A stretch of DNA of 64,000 bases, taken from the NCBI GenBank assembly GCA_017617995.1, contig JAFZVE010000048.1, forward strand, positions 1 through 64,000. Reading direction: 5' to 3'. The stretch is from Clostridiales bacterium. GTDB lineage: Bacteria; Bacillota; Clostridia; Saccharofermentanales; Saccharofermentanaceae. Made by a program: the position numbers and the translations under genes. Below are positions 26,746 to 36,020 of the stretch, in pieces. Under the pieces are notes generated by a model that was not told the origin of the DNA, ran no database searches, and was given only the letters and a program-made list of their open reading frames with translations. The first letter of the stretch is position 1. Each line of letters opens with the position of its first letter.

Positions 26746-27639
26746 ATGAAGATCATCGATATCCTGAATAAGAAGAATATGTCGCTGTCGTTCGAGGTGT
26801 TTCCGCCGAAGAAGGAAACCAGTTTCGAATCGGTGAAGGAAACGACCGAGAAGATCGCTGAGAGTAAGCCCGCTTTCATGAGCGTCACTTACGGAGCCGG
26901 CGGCGGGACGAGCCGTTTCACACTGGATATCGCGAAGACCATCGAGGAGAAGCACGGCGTACCGACTATGGCGCATCTGACCTGTGTGTCCAGCTCAAAG
27001 TCCGTGATCCACGATAAGATCGAAGAGATCCACAGCATGGGGATCGAGAACATCATGGCCCTGCGCGGAGACCTTACTCCCGAACTCGAGAATACGGACC
27101 GCTCGAAGTGGGACTACCGCCATGCGGTCGAACTCATCAGAGAGATCAAGGAAAGCGGCTACGATTTCTGTATCGGCGGCGCCTGCTATCCGGAGGTCCA
27201 TCCCGAGAGCCCGAATCAGAGAGAAGATATCAAACACCTGAAGGAGAAGGTCGACGCCGGCGCGGATTTCCTCGTCAGCCAGATGGTATTCGACAATAAC
27301 CTCTTCTACAACTTCCTTTACAAGATCCGCGAAGCGGGCATCACCTGTCCCGTGATCCCGGGCATCATGCCGATCACGAATGCTATCCAGGTAGAAAAAG
27401 CCATCAAGCTCAGCGGTTCTTTCATGCCCCAGAGATTTAAAGCGATCGTTGACTATTTCGGTCAGGATCCGGACTCCATGAAGCAGGCCGGAATTGCTTA
27501 TGCGACAGATCAAATCATAGATTTATACGCCAACGGCGTGACAAATGTGCACGTATACTCCATGAATAAGCCCGACGTGGCGGAAGCCATCATGCACAAC
27601 CTCTCGAACATCCTCTGGAAGGATTACGGCGTGAAATAA
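26746..27639 (+). CDS. metF: 5,10-methylenetetrahydrofolate reductase
   Basis: A 297-residue TIM-barrel flavoprotein of normal MetF length. The start at 26746 follows AGAGGAG. Seen: 'LSFEVFPPKK' (catalytic Glu region), 'VTYGAGGG', 'MAHLTCVSSS', 'NIMALRGDL' (the LRGD motif that contacts FAD and NADH) and 'SQMVFDN'. It reduces methylene-THF to methyl-THF, the methyl donor for methionine synthase. The next gene, a stand-alone reactivation domain of cobalamin-dependent methionine synthase, begins 1 bp after the stop codon, tying the pair to the metH gene at 36021. Confidence 0.95.
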   Translation: MKIIDILNKKNMSLSFEVFPPKKETSFESVKETTEKIAESKPAFMSVTYGAGGGTSRFTLDIAKTIEEKHGVPTMAHLTCVSSSKSVIHDKIEEIHSMGIENIMALRGDLTPELENTDRSKWDYRHAVELIREIKESGYDFCIGGACYPEVHPESPNQREDIKHLKEKVDAGADFLVSQMVFDNNLFYNFLYKIREAGITCPVIPGIMPITNAIQVEKAIKLSGSFMPQRFKAIVDYFGQDPDSMKQAGIAYATDQIIDLYANGVTNVHVYSMNKPDVAEAIMHNLSNILWKDYGVK

Positions 27640-27640
27640 T

Positions 27641-28315
27641 ATGGATAACCGGAAGTTGATCGCAGAAGCGCTCGCATCGGAAACGCAGACGATCCCGCAG
27701 TATCTCGAATACGAGACTCCATCTCTGAACGTGACGGAGTGGCTGCGTTATTCCTGTATCCCGATTTACGAGCAGGAAAACGCCGCGAAAGATCCGGAAC
27801 TGGCCGCCTCGATGGAGAAGGCTCTTTCCCTTATTTCCGGCGTACTATCATTCCGTGTCGGATTCGTAGTCATTCCACTTCGATGGGATGAGGAAGGCTT
27901 TCCGATCCTGCCTTTCCCGCAGAAGTCCGAGAAACTGCGCAATAACCTTCGGGGCTGCGATCAGGCAGTGCTTTTTGCGGCGACGATCGGATCGGGCATC
28001 GACAGACTGATCCGAAGATATGAGAAAGCCGATCCGAAGCTGGGACTTCTTCTTCAGGGCATTGGAGCCGAAAGGGTAGAGTCACTGTGCGATGCATTTA
28101 ACCTGGATGTGACGGAAATGAGTGAAACTGAAGGAGGTTCGACTCGCCTGCGATATTCGCCGGGCTACGGCGATCTTTCGATCGAGGTGCAAAAGGCATT
28201 CCTGCCGCTTCTCGATGCGGAAAGAAGGCTCGGCATCACGCTCTCCGATTCGTGCCTGATGGCGCCGAGTAAGAGCGTCACGGCCATCATAGGCATTTGT
28301 AATTCGAAAGAATAA
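27641..28315 (+). CDS. Stand-alone methionine synthase (B12) reactivation-domain protein
   Basis: A 224-residue protein. The C-terminal part, 'RYSPGYGDLSIEVQKAF' then 'LGITLSDSCLMAPSKSVTAIIGI', matches the AdoMet-binding activation domain that forms the C-terminus of full-length MetH (R-x-S-P-G-Y motif). In many Clostridia this domain is a separate gene, as here. It is expected to bind SAM and an electron donor and to reductively methylate cob(II)alamin. It lies in an operon with metF, and the MetH at 36021 ends after its cobalamin domain, so the three proteins complement one another. Confidence 0.85.
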   Translation: MDNRKLIAEALASETQTIPQYLEYETPSLNVTEWLRYSCIPIYEQENAAKDPELAASMEKALSLISGVLSFRVGFVVIPLRWDEEGFPILPFPQKSEKLRNNLRGCDQAVLFAATIGSGIDRLIRRYEKADPKLGLLLQGIGAERVESLCDAFNLDVTEMSETEGGSTRLRYSPGYGDLSIEVQKAFLPLLDAERRLGITLSDSCLMAPSKSVTAIIGICNSKE

Positions 28316-28384
28316 GCAAGTGAGATGCTGTTTTGCCTGTAGTTCCTCCTTCTCAGTTAGCCGCACAGAATGAAAACGTCAGTA

Positions 28385-28393
28385 TGCTATAAT
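28385..28393 (+). promoter_or_regulatory. Extended -10 promoter of the exopolysaccharide genes
   Basis: TGC-TATAAT, identical to those at 8282 and 8901. It gives a leader of roughly 45 nt to the glycosyltransferase. Confidence 0.6.
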
Positions 28394-28445
28394 AGTCGTA
28401 GTCTAAACGAAGCGTTATCATTGAAAGAGTATGTCGGAGAAGATG

Positions 28446-29690
28446 ATGAATCAAGTGAATCCTCAACCGCGACACGTATTTATTATCGGAGCAAAGTCTA
28501 TCGGTCAATATGGCGGATACGAGACTTTTGTGGATAAACTTACCGAACAACATCAGCATAATCCAAGGATTCAGTACCATGTGGCATGCAAGGCGAATGG
28601 CGATGGCTACATGGACGAGTCAAAACTTCAAGATATACAGCATCTAAAAAAGGATGCAAGCGGTCGTGTAACGGAGTTCATGTATCATGGCGCGCACGTT
28701 TTTAAAATTCCGTGTCTGAAAATCGGACCTGCTGTAGCGATCTATTATGATAATGCTGCGGTAAAATACTGTATCCACTACTGTCAGGAGAATAATATTG
28801 AGAACCCGATTTTCTATATTCTTGCTTGTCGAATCGGAATAAGGATTAAGGGGCTCAAGAAAAGAATAAAAAAAACCGGTGGAGCTTATTTTGTCAATCC
28901 TGACGGACATGAGTGGATGAGGTCAAAATGGTCGCTTCCAGTCCGTATGTACTGGAAATGGTCAGAGAAGAGAATGACGCAAGAAGCGGATCTGGTCATC
29001 TGTGACTCGATGAACATTGAGACGTATATTCGAAATGAATACAACGTGAAGAATACTGTTTTTATTGCTTACGGAGCAGATGTCAGTGAGTCTGTTTTAC
29101 CTGACAACGACCCGGATTACACCGCATGGCTGAATGAGAAGAAGGTCCGAAAAAACAACTACTATCTGATTGTAGGCCGCTTTGTTCCAGAGAATAATTA
29201 TGAGACGATGATTCGCGAGTATATGCACTCTCACACCAACAGAGATTTAGTCATTATAACAAATGAGAAAGGCAAGTTTTTGAAGGAACTCGAAACTAAA
29301 CTGCATTTTTCTGGAGATGCCCGCATCAAGTTTGTTGGTACAGTATATAACAGTGAGCTTCTAAAGAAGATTCGGGAAAACGCGTATGGATATCTTCACG
29401 GACACGAAGTGGGAGGTACAAATCCCAGTCTGCTTGAGGCACTAAGCAGCACAAAGCTAAATCTGCTATTGGATGTCGGATTTAATAGAGAGGTTGGAAA
29501 AGACGCGGCATTCTATTGGAGTAAAGAAGAAGGGGGACTTGCAGCCTTGATCGATCAGACTGATAGATTGAGTGCCGATGAACTTGAGATGTGCGGCGAG
29601 AAAGCCAAGCAACGTATCCTTCAGGAATATAATTGGAGTATCATTGGAGACAAATACAAAGATACTTTCTTATCTGAAGCATTTAGCTAA
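28446..29690 (+). CDS. Glycosyltransferase, DUF1972 / rhamnosyltransferase-like
   Basis: About 414 residues. ATG 28446 is preferred because GGAG lies 6 nt upstream; ATG 28431 is an in-frame alternative with a poor site. The N-terminus 'VFIIGAKSIGQYGGYETFVDKL' is the hallmark of the DUF1972 glycosyltransferase branch found in capsule and exopolysaccharide clusters. The C-terminal half has the GT4-like 'YYLIVGRFVPENNYETMI' and 'GYLHGHEVGGTNPSLLEALS', with the sugar-nucleotide-binding E-x7-E region. It probably adds a sugar (often rhamnose) to a lipid-linked repeat unit. It is the first gene of a cluster that is visibly more A+T-rich than its surroundings. Confidence 0.85.
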   Translation: MNQVNPQPRHVFIIGAKSIGQYGGYETFVDKLTEQHQHNPRIQYHVACKANGDGYMDESKLQDIQHLKKDASGRVTEFMYHGAHVFKIPCLKIGPAVAIYYDNAAVKYCIHYCQENNIENPIFYILACRIGIRIKGLKKRIKKTGGAYFVNPDGHEWMRSKWSLPVRMYWKWSEKRMTQEADLVICDSMNIETYIRNEYNVKNTVFIAYGADVSESVLPDNDPDYTAWLNEKKVRKNNYYLIVGRFVPENNYETMIREYMHSHTNRDLVIITNEKGKFLKELETKLHFSGDARIKFVGTVYNSELLKKIRENAYGYLHGHEVGGTNPSLLEALSSTKLNLLLDVGFNREVGKDAAFYWSKEEGGLAALIDQTDRLSADELEMCGEKAKQRILQEYNWSIIGDKYKDTFLSEAFS

Positions 29691-29703
29691 GGGTAGGTGT
29701 ACA

Positions 29704-31185
29704 GTGAATAGATTACTTCGAAAGTATAGAAGTCTTTCACCGGCTATAAAGGCATCTTTGTGGTTTGTCGTATGTAGCGCTCTGCAGAAAGCAGCGCTGA
29801 TACTCACCACCCCGATTTACGCGCGACTTCTGACACAAACGCAATTTGGCGAGTATAAAGTATTTCAGTCATGGGTAGAAGTAACGCTCATTTTAACGAC
29901 TCTGGACATATTTTATAGCGGATATAATGTTGGATTGGAGAAGTATAGAGAAGATAGGAAAATGTATACATCTGCTATGCACGGCCTGTCTATTGCTTTA
30001 ACCAGTTTTTGGTGTCTGATCGGTATGCCTTTTGCAGAGTATATGGGACCGCTGATGAGGATTTCTCCAACGCAGTTCCGATTGCTTCTTGTCTATATGT
30101 ATGTATTTCCTATATACCAGTTCTGGTCTTCCAGAAAGAAATATGAGTACCAGTATAAAATGCTGGTGGTTGTTACAGGCATGACAACACTTCTGTCAAT
30201 TGCATTTGGAACAGTCGCTGCAATTATATCGGAGAATAAGAGCGACTGGTTGATATTTGTTCGCGTTGCAGTTGAAGGTGTGATTGCGATCCCACTTCTG
30301 GTCACAAGTGTTCGAGGAATAAAGAGCCTATACAATAAGTTCTACTGGAAAAATGCACTAAAGTTTAATATCCCGTTGATGCCGCATTACCTGTCAGCCA
30401 TGATCTTGAATCATTCGGATGTTCTGATGATCGATATCATTTGCGGGAAAGCCTATGCCGGTATGTATAGTTTGGTATATTCTATAGCAATTGTGATCAC
30501 AGTTGTCCAAAATGCTGTGAGTAGTGCGATCGTTCCCTGGATGTATAAGAAACTCCGAACACAAGATTTCAAAGGAATGAGAAAAATAACGACAGGAGTC
30601 ATCGGAGCGATGGCATTACTGAACATATCCCTGATACTCCTTGCGCCTGAAGCAGTAGCTGTTATGGGGCCGCCTGAATATGCGGAAGCAGTGTATATCG
30701 TTCCGCCTATCGCTTTCGGAGTATTCCTGACAATGATTTATACACTGTTTTCGCATGTGGAGTTTTTCTACCATAATAACAGATTTGCTGCGACGGCATC
30801 CTTTATCGCTGCTCTTTCAAATATAGTACTGAATTACATTTTCCTGGGTAAATTCGGATATATGGCTGCAGGATATACTACGTTCATTTCCTATTTCCTG
30901 CTGATGATCCTGCACTGGCGTGGTCTGATAAGATGTACGCGCAAGAACGATGCTTCCTGGCGTGATGTTTTTGATGCAAAGAATATCTCTTTGATGATCG
31001 GTGGATTTGCTGTATGCGCTTTTGCGATCATGGAGACATACCGCTTCAATTTGCTTCGGTATGGGCTGATGCTTAGTATCCTTGCTTTGATTGTAGTAAA
31101 TAGGAAAAGAATCTCTTTGTTCGTAAATCAATTTACTCATACGGATGAACGAACGGATGAGACTTCGACTGTTCGTCCCAAGTAA
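29704..31185 (+). CDS. Polysaccharide flippase (Wzx-like, MATE/MVF superfamily)
   Basis: A 493-residue membrane protein with about 14 hydrophobic helices, starting at GTG 29704, 13 bp after the glycosyltransferase stop codon. 'SLWFVVCSALQKAALILTTPIYARLLT' followed by 'QFGEYKVFQSW' is the typical first helix pair and amphipathic loop of the Wzx/polysaccharide_synt family. It moves undecaprenyl-linked repeat units across the membrane. It is co-transcribed with the glycosyltransferase and convergent with the sugar-phosphate transferase; the 12-bp gap holds no terminator. Confidence 0.88.
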   Translation: MNRLLRKYRSLSPAIKASLWFVVCSALQKAALILTTPIYARLLTQTQFGEYKVFQSWVEVTLILTTLDIFYSGYNVGLEKYREDRKMYTSAMHGLSIALTSFWCLIGMPFAEYMGPLMRISPTQFRLLLVYMYVFPIYQFWSSRKKYEYQYKMLVVVTGMTTLLSIAFGTVAAIISENKSDWLIFVRVAVEGVIAIPLLVTSVRGIKSLYNKFYWKNALKFNIPLMPHYLSAMILNHSDVLMIDIICGKAYAGMYSLVYSIAIVITVVQNAVSSAIVPWMYKKLRTQDFKGMRKITTGVIGAMALLNISLILLAPEAVAVMGPPEYAEAVYIVPPIAFGVFLTMIYTLFSHVEFFYHNNRFAATASFIAALSNIVLNYIFLGKFGYMAAGYTTFISYFLLMILHWRGLIRCTRKNDASWRDVFDAKNISLMIGGFAVCAFAIMETYRFNLLRYGLMLSILALIVVNRKRISLFVNQFTHTDERTDETSTVRPK

Positions 31186-31197
31186 GATCACAGTTCT

Positions 31198-32568
31198 TTA
31201 CATGGAGCCTTTTCTAGTAAAGATTACGGCAATTGTTCGAAGCAAAATACGCATGTCTTCTCGGAGAGAAAAGTGGCGGATATACTCTCGATCAAGCTTT
31301 ACGACCTGTTCAAAATCCGTAATATCTGATCTGCCGGAAATCTGCCATAGTCCGGTGATGCCCGGCTTGATTGACAAACGGCTTGCGTGATAAAGCGAAT
31401 ACTTCTCGAACTCGTCAAGCGTGGGTGGACGAGTGCCGACGAGACTCATATCTCCTTTCAGGACATTCCAAAACTGGGGCAGTTCATCTATACTGCTTTT
31501 TCTCAGAAAATGACCGATCGGGATGATTCTGGGATCGTTGTCCATCTTAAACATGAGTCCCTGCATCTTATTCTGTTCCATTAGTTCTGCTTTGCGCTTT
31601 TCGGCATCCGGATACATGGAACGGAATTTGTAAAAATCAAATATCCGGCCGTTTCTACCAACTCGTTTCTGTTTGAAGATTACATGTCCGGGGCTTTGGA
31701 TGAAAATGATCGGAGCGACAATAAGAAAAACTACTGCGGTGAATACCAGTCCGATAACGCTTATGATAATGTCCATTGTTCGTTTGATAAACCGCTGACG
31801 GATGTTCATTGGATTGATGCCGGCAGTGATCACAGTTCGGTCGTTAATGTTCTCAACTGTTGAGTTGGGCATGTTTTCCAGGTATTCACCCATGTCGAGA
31901 TGAATGATAATTCCCATATCGATTAGCTTTTCGATTACGTCATTTCGCACATCACTTTCCGGGATGCTGATAAAGGCTTCGTCAACAACATGCTCTTTAA
32001 TATATTCCTCATACTCATCAGGTTTTACAGTTCCGGCAAGCTGATAGCCGCTGTAAGCACGTGGAGCCAGAATCTCGTTCAGGCTGTCTGACTGTTCGTG
32101 ATTGGTAATAATCAGAATTCTTCTTCCCGAAGAGATCTTTTCCGTAGCGCTATGGAGAAGATGCTTTTTGCGCAGCACTCTCAAGACAAAGCAGAAGAGA
32201 GTATTAAGGACAAACGTGCTGAGAAGAATGAGACGGGAATAGGTAGCAGAAGTTTTAAGAAAGAACAGCACCATGAGAAGAATAACGAGTACTTTGCTGT
32301 TGTGCCATATAAGATTCCGTGCTTCCGCGAAACTGTCTCTGCGAAGAATACCTGAATATTCTGCACCTGCAAGCGCAATGAAGAGGTGAGAGAAAAGCAC
32401 CAAAATGATAATGAGCCGGTATGCTCCGTTGTACGAGTCAAGAGAAACAAATCCTCCCGTTCGGATATAATGGTATCCACAGAAAGATAGCACAAACGCT
32501 AAGCTCAGACAAAGAATATCGATAATTATGAAATCCAAGTGTTTAAGCAGGCTGTTGTTCGTTCTCAT
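31198..32568 (-). CDS. Polyprenyl sugar-phosphate transferase (WcaJ-like)
   Basis: A 456-residue protein. The N-terminal half has four to five transmembrane helices and a CoA-binding-like domain. The C-terminal bacterial sugar transferase domain (from about residue 260) has 'FKQKRVGRNGRIFDFYKFRSM', 'SSIDELPQFWNVLKGDMSLVG' and 'SIKPGITGLWQ'. It starts exopolysaccharide synthesis by moving a hexose-1-phosphate onto undecaprenyl phosphate. It overlaps the polymerase gene upstream by 26 bp, so the two are translationally coupled. Which sugar is used is not evident. Confidence 0.92.
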   Translation of the reverse strand: MRTNNSLLKHLDFIIIDILCLSLAFVLSFCGYHYIRTGGFVSLDSYNGAYRLIIILVLFSHLFIALAGAEYSGILRRDSFAEARNLIWHNSKVLVILLMVLFFLKTSATYSRLILLSTFVLNTLFCFVLRVLRKKHLLHSATEKISSGRRILIITNHEQSDSLNEILAPRAYSGYQLAGTVKPDEYEEYIKEHVVDEAFISIPESDVRNDVIEKLIDMGIIIHLDMGEYLENMPNSTVENINDRTVITAGINPMNIRQRFIKRTMDIIISVIGLVFTAVVFLIVAPIIFIQSPGHVIFKQKRVGRNGRIFDFYKFRSMYPDAEKRKAELMEQNKMQGLMFKMDNDPRIIPIGHFLRKSSIDELPQFWNVLKGDMSLVGTRPPTLDEFEKYSLYHASRLSIKPGITGLWQISGRSDITDFEQVVKLDREYIRHFSLREDMRILLRTIAVIFTRKGSM

Positions 32569-33766
32569 TAGATATGCCTTCTTTACTATTTAGATCGGAC
32601 TTTTTGCCGGCAAAGAGAGTTCCACAGTTCGCAAACAGTAGAAGCCCAAGCGGGTTATTATCGATCTCTATCATATGTTGTGCAATCATGCAGTTTAGTG
32701 CGATCATCGTAATGATATACATAACGACGATATGATTCTTGTGCTTTTTAGCCATCAGTACATATATCAAGATAACTACGAGGACAGCCAACAGTCCCTC
32801 TCTGAATAGAATATGCAAATATGAGCAATCTACAAAGTTATATATATCCGGAGAATCGTATCCTCCATGATAAATGATTGGTTGACCTAACAATCGAATT
32901 CCGAATTCGGAAAAACCATTGTGACCAAGGCGCAAACGATTGGTCAGTATGCGGTCCAGTACTCTTGTAAATGAGTTGTCAGGTGAGTACATAAGAGTAA
33001 GGATAAGCATTCCAAGCGCGGTGACCGGAACGGAGATGATTCCGATCTTTGGCCAGGCGGAAAACCAAATCTTTGCAAAACGTTTTTCCTTATGCTTTGA
33101 TACATAAAGATGAATTGCGAAGATTGTCAAGGTCAGGAGCATACATGCAAAATCAAGTTTTGCAAATGTCGGAATGAATACAGCTATTGAGATACCAAGC
33201 ATAATGACCAGGTGAAACCATTTAATTGCCTGGTGGTAAATAAGAAGAACCGTAAGCATCAAAAAGAAGATTCTGGCAGCATAGTCTGTGCAGTAAAAAT
33301 TCCCCATTGCGTAGCGGGTACGCCCGTATTGGGTAACTGTCCAATTTGGAATCACACCTGCCCATGCAAGTGCTGTTGTAAATAATACTATTGTCAGGGA
33401 TGCGATTACATATACTTTCAGTATGCGTTTTAAGTCTATACCTATAGAGCCGAAGCACAGAGCGAAGAGGATTGCCAGATCCCACTCTTCCACAATGAAG
33501 TTTGCGTGACAGAAAAGAAGTATGAGAAGAAGAACCACAAGCATATTTGTATACTTCTCTTTGTATTTGTCCACCAGGAGCACTTTTAAAACAATAGTCG
33601 CATAGGCCAGAATAATAACTATGTAGTCCAATGAGGCGTACCAGATAGTTCTGACGAAGGAGAACGAAGTCATAGTCAGAATCTGGACTATTACAAGCGG
33701 AATAAAAGCAGAAAAGAACATGATGCTTCCTAAATCATGTCCTTTGCTCCGGATACCTTCCCCCAT
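32543..33766 (-). CDS. Polysaccharide polymerase-like membrane protein (Wzy-like)
   Basis: A 407-residue protein with about eleven hydrophobic helices. GGGAGGAG lies 8 nt before ATG 33766. It has no strongly conserved motif, as is usual for Wzy. A large extracellular loop between the late helices ('NRLRLGHNGFSEFGIRLLGQ') matches the usual place of the polymerase loop. The assignment rests on topology and on sitting between the flippase and the initiating transferase. Alternatives: an O-antigen ligase or an unrelated polytopic protein. Confidence 0.7.
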   Translation of the reverse strand: MGEGIRSKGHDLGSIMFFSAFIPLVIVQILTMTSFSFVRTIWYASLDYIVIILAYATIVLKVLLVDKYKEKYTNMLVVLLLILLFCHANFIVEEWDLAILFALCFGSIGIDLKRILKVYVIASLTIVLFTTALAWAGVIPNWTVTQYGRTRYAMGNFYCTDYAARIFFLMLTVLLIYHQAIKWFHLVIMLGISIAVFIPTFAKLDFACMLLTLTIFAIHLYVSKHKEKRFAKIWFSAWPKIGIISVPVTALGMLILTLMYSPDNSFTRVLDRILTNRLRLGHNGFSEFGIRLLGQPIIYHGGYDSPDIYNFVDCSYLHILFREGLLAVLVVILIYVLMAKKHKNHIVVMYIITMIALNCMIAQHMIEIDNNPLGLLLFANCGTLFAGKKSDLNSKEGISNENEQQPA

Positions 33767-33900
33767 AGCTTGTGCTCCTCCCTGTTATACAACTCGGTTC
33801 CTATGATTGATTCATAGAGTTATGCGAGAACTGCTATAAATCATCATATCATAATATATTTAAGATAGCCAATGACGGCTATCTCAGGAATAGAAAGATA

Positions 33901-33932
33901 AAAAGGAGCGCATCCCCGGATACGCTCCTTTT
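33901..33932 (-). terminator. Intrinsic terminator of the solute-binding lipoprotein gene
   Basis: AAAAGGAGCG pairs with CGCTCCTTTT (33901-33910 with 33923-33932), and ATCC/GGAT extends the stem inside. On the minus strand it is followed by TTTTTATC, and it lies 21-52 bp after the stop at 33953. A smaller hairpin, GATAGCC/GGCTATC, is at 33864-33883. Confidence 0.8.
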
Positions 33933-33952
33933 CTTTTTATGCTGTTCTCGTG

Positions 33953-35755
33953 TTATCCGACCAGGGCTTCCATGGTGTCCACATACTGCTGCGTTTCCGC
34001 AACCAGAGCGTCGCGGTCGAGATTCTTGTACTCCGTCATGTATTCGTCCCACACCGCATCGAAATCATCGGCGCGCACCAGCTGGGGGAGATACTCGGTC
34101 TGAAGCTCAGTGATACGTAGATATGTGACTCCACCGGCTGTCGTGGTGTCCAGACTATTCGTGAATGTGCTGATTGGCTCCCACGGCTCCCACTCTGTTT
34201 CGGAAGACCGTAGACTATCACAATATGAATCGTAACCATATGCGAGAAAGTATTTCTGGATGGATTCAGGACAGTTGGTGACAAAAACACTTGGCTGGTC
34301 GGCCGACTTCATCGCATTGATACCGTCTCTCGAAGTACCGGAGAATTGCGGAAGATAAGAGTATGGACACAAGTGCGCGGCCTGATAGCTGTAATCCTGA
34401 CTGGCTGAGACCATAGCGGGAGTTCTGTAGTAAAGACCGGTAGTGTCATCGATCAGATAATCTTCCTGCTCAACACCCCAGAAGCGCAGATCGTGAATGT
34501 CCTGATCCAGGATACGGTTGAGGAACGTAAAGAGAAGATCCGGATCTTTACAGCTTGTGGATACACAGACTCCGCTGAGCGTTTTGATGGTGGAGCGACC
34601 GGAGAAATAGTGGTTCTCCATGCCGGAATCGATCGTAAGTCCCAGCGGGACATATTCATATCCCAGCCCCCCCATACCTGCTGTGCTGAAGAATTCGTTC
34701 GTACAGTAGCAGAAATCCCAGTACGCGTCGAACATGCCGAGAACCGCTCCGGTAGACAACTTGGACGCATACTCTTCGTAGTCCATCACGCCGAAATCCT
34801 GATCGATGAGCCCGTTCTTATAACACTCATTTAGTTTCTTATAGTATGCTTTTGCCGTTTCAGATGTGTTATAGTCGAATACTTGAGGGTTGTCCGGGTC
34901 GGTCGTATCCACACCCAGGGGATAGGTGTCCGAGTAACCATCGAGAAGAAGAGGTGGAAGTCTAAGTGCGAAGTTGCGCCATCCTTCCGTAATGGATGTG
35001 AAAGGAATAATGTCTGTCCCGTCTGCGTTTGTCTTATGCTCCGCATAGTAGCTCTCGATAAGCGCGAAGTATTCATCGAGTGTCGTGATGAGGGGATAGC
35101 CGGCCCATTCGAGCACGCGGGTCTGGATCCAGAATGCGGGTTCTTCGAAGGTGTTCTTCTGATTTTCGCCATTCTGTGAAGCGAATACATCCGCCCAGTA
35201 TATATGTCCGTCGGACTGCCTGAATAGTTCCCACTGTGCATCGGTGAAAAGACTCCGGAGATTGCTGTAGGCCGGATCGGCCAGATACGTATCCCATGGG
35301 ATCAGCGTCTCTGACTGATATAGATCATAAGCGCTATCATTTGCATAGAAAAGATCCGGAAGTATACCCGAGGCGAGTATGGAACCGATTGCGTCGGTCT
35401 CGGTCTGTCCTATGAGATACGTCTCTTTTACCATGCAACCGGTCAGATCGGCGATGAGTGTCTGGACATCGTTGTCGTCATTGATCTCATTTCCGGGCGT
35501 GCAGATGAACATCGTGAATGTGGTATAAGCAGAAGGATTCGTCACTCCGCCCCTGGAATTGGTCGAAGAGGTCGGGTCCGAATCAGTCGGATCCACGGAA
35601 GGCTCAGACGGAACCTCAGTCGGATCTTCGCTCACTTCTGTCTTGGTGGTCTTCTTCACTTTCTTTTTCATCTTCGTTGTTTCTTCACTCTTCGAGCATG
35701 CTGCGCATGACAGGATGAAAGATACGGTAAGAATGGTCGATAGTAGTTTCTTCAT
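33953..35755 (-). CDS. Extracellular solute-binding lipoprotein (family 1-like), orphan
   Basis: A 600-residue lipoprotein: signal peptide with lipobox CAAC, a Lys then Asp/Pro/Ser-rich linker to about residue 70, then a bilobed substrate-binding fold. Segments such as 'GNEINDDNDVQTLIADLTGC', 'PDLFYANDSAYDLYQSETLIPWD' and 'DPDLLFTFLNRI' are typical of LipO-like or family 1 sugar or peptide binding proteins of Clostridia. No permease or ATPase gene lies next to it, so it must use a distant transporter or serve as a sensor. A -10 box, TATAAT, lies on the minus strand at 35873-35868. Confidence 0.8.
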   Translation of the reverse strand: MKKLLSTILTVSFILSCAACSKSEETTKMKKKVKKTTKTEVSEDPTEVPSEPSVDPTDSDPTSSTNSRGGVTNPSAYTTFTMFICTPGNEINDDNDVQTLIADLTGCMVKETYLIGQTETDAIGSILASGILPDLFYANDSAYDLYQSETLIPWDTYLADPAYSNLRSLFTDAQWELFRQSDGHIYWADVFASQNGENQKNTFEEPAFWIQTRVLEWAGYPLITTLDEYFALIESYYAEHKTNADGTDIIPFTSITEGWRNFALRLPPLLLDGYSDTYPLGVDTTDPDNPQVFDYNTSETAKAYYKKLNECYKNGLIDQDFGVMDYEEYASKLSTGAVLGMFDAYWDFCYCTNEFFSTAGMGGLGYEYVPLGLTIDSGMENHYFSGRSTIKTLSGVCVSTSCKDPDLLFTFLNRILDQDIHDLRFWGVEQEDYLIDDTTGLYYRTPAMVSASQDYSYQAAHLCPYSYLPQFSGTSRDGINAMKSADQPSVFVTNCPESIQKYFLAYGYDSYCDSLRSSETEWEPWEPISTFTNSLDTTTAGGVTYLRITELQTEYLPQLVRADDFDAVWDEYMTEYKNLDRDALVAETQQYVDTMEALVG

Positions 35756-35951
35756 AAGCCAACCCCTTTTACTTGAACGTTTCTGATGTTCTGTGCGTTA
35801 TGTTCTCTCATTTCCGTAAACGAAGAGCCGTCCCTTCGGATGGATTTCCTCTATTCCCGTAAATACCATTATAGGCGCTTCCATTATCTTTCACTACCCG
35901 ATAAAATCGAGGATTCTTCCGGCTTCCGGTGAATACTTTTTACGGCTTTTA

Positions 35952-35960
35952 TGGTAAAAT
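35952..35960 (+). promoter_or_regulatory. Extended -10 box of metH
   Basis: TGG-TAAAAT, giving a leader of about 55 nt. The 265-bp divergent region shows no cobalamin or SAM riboswitch that could be recognised. Confidence 0.45.
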
Positions 35961-36020
35961 CACCGCATATACTACATGAATTATCTGCGCGAAAAGCACT
36001 GAAGAATCAGGAGTTTTCTG

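Noticed and set aside
35756..36020. Cobalamin riboswitch before metH
   Set aside because: The likely leader is about 55 nt and contains no B12-box-like sequence.
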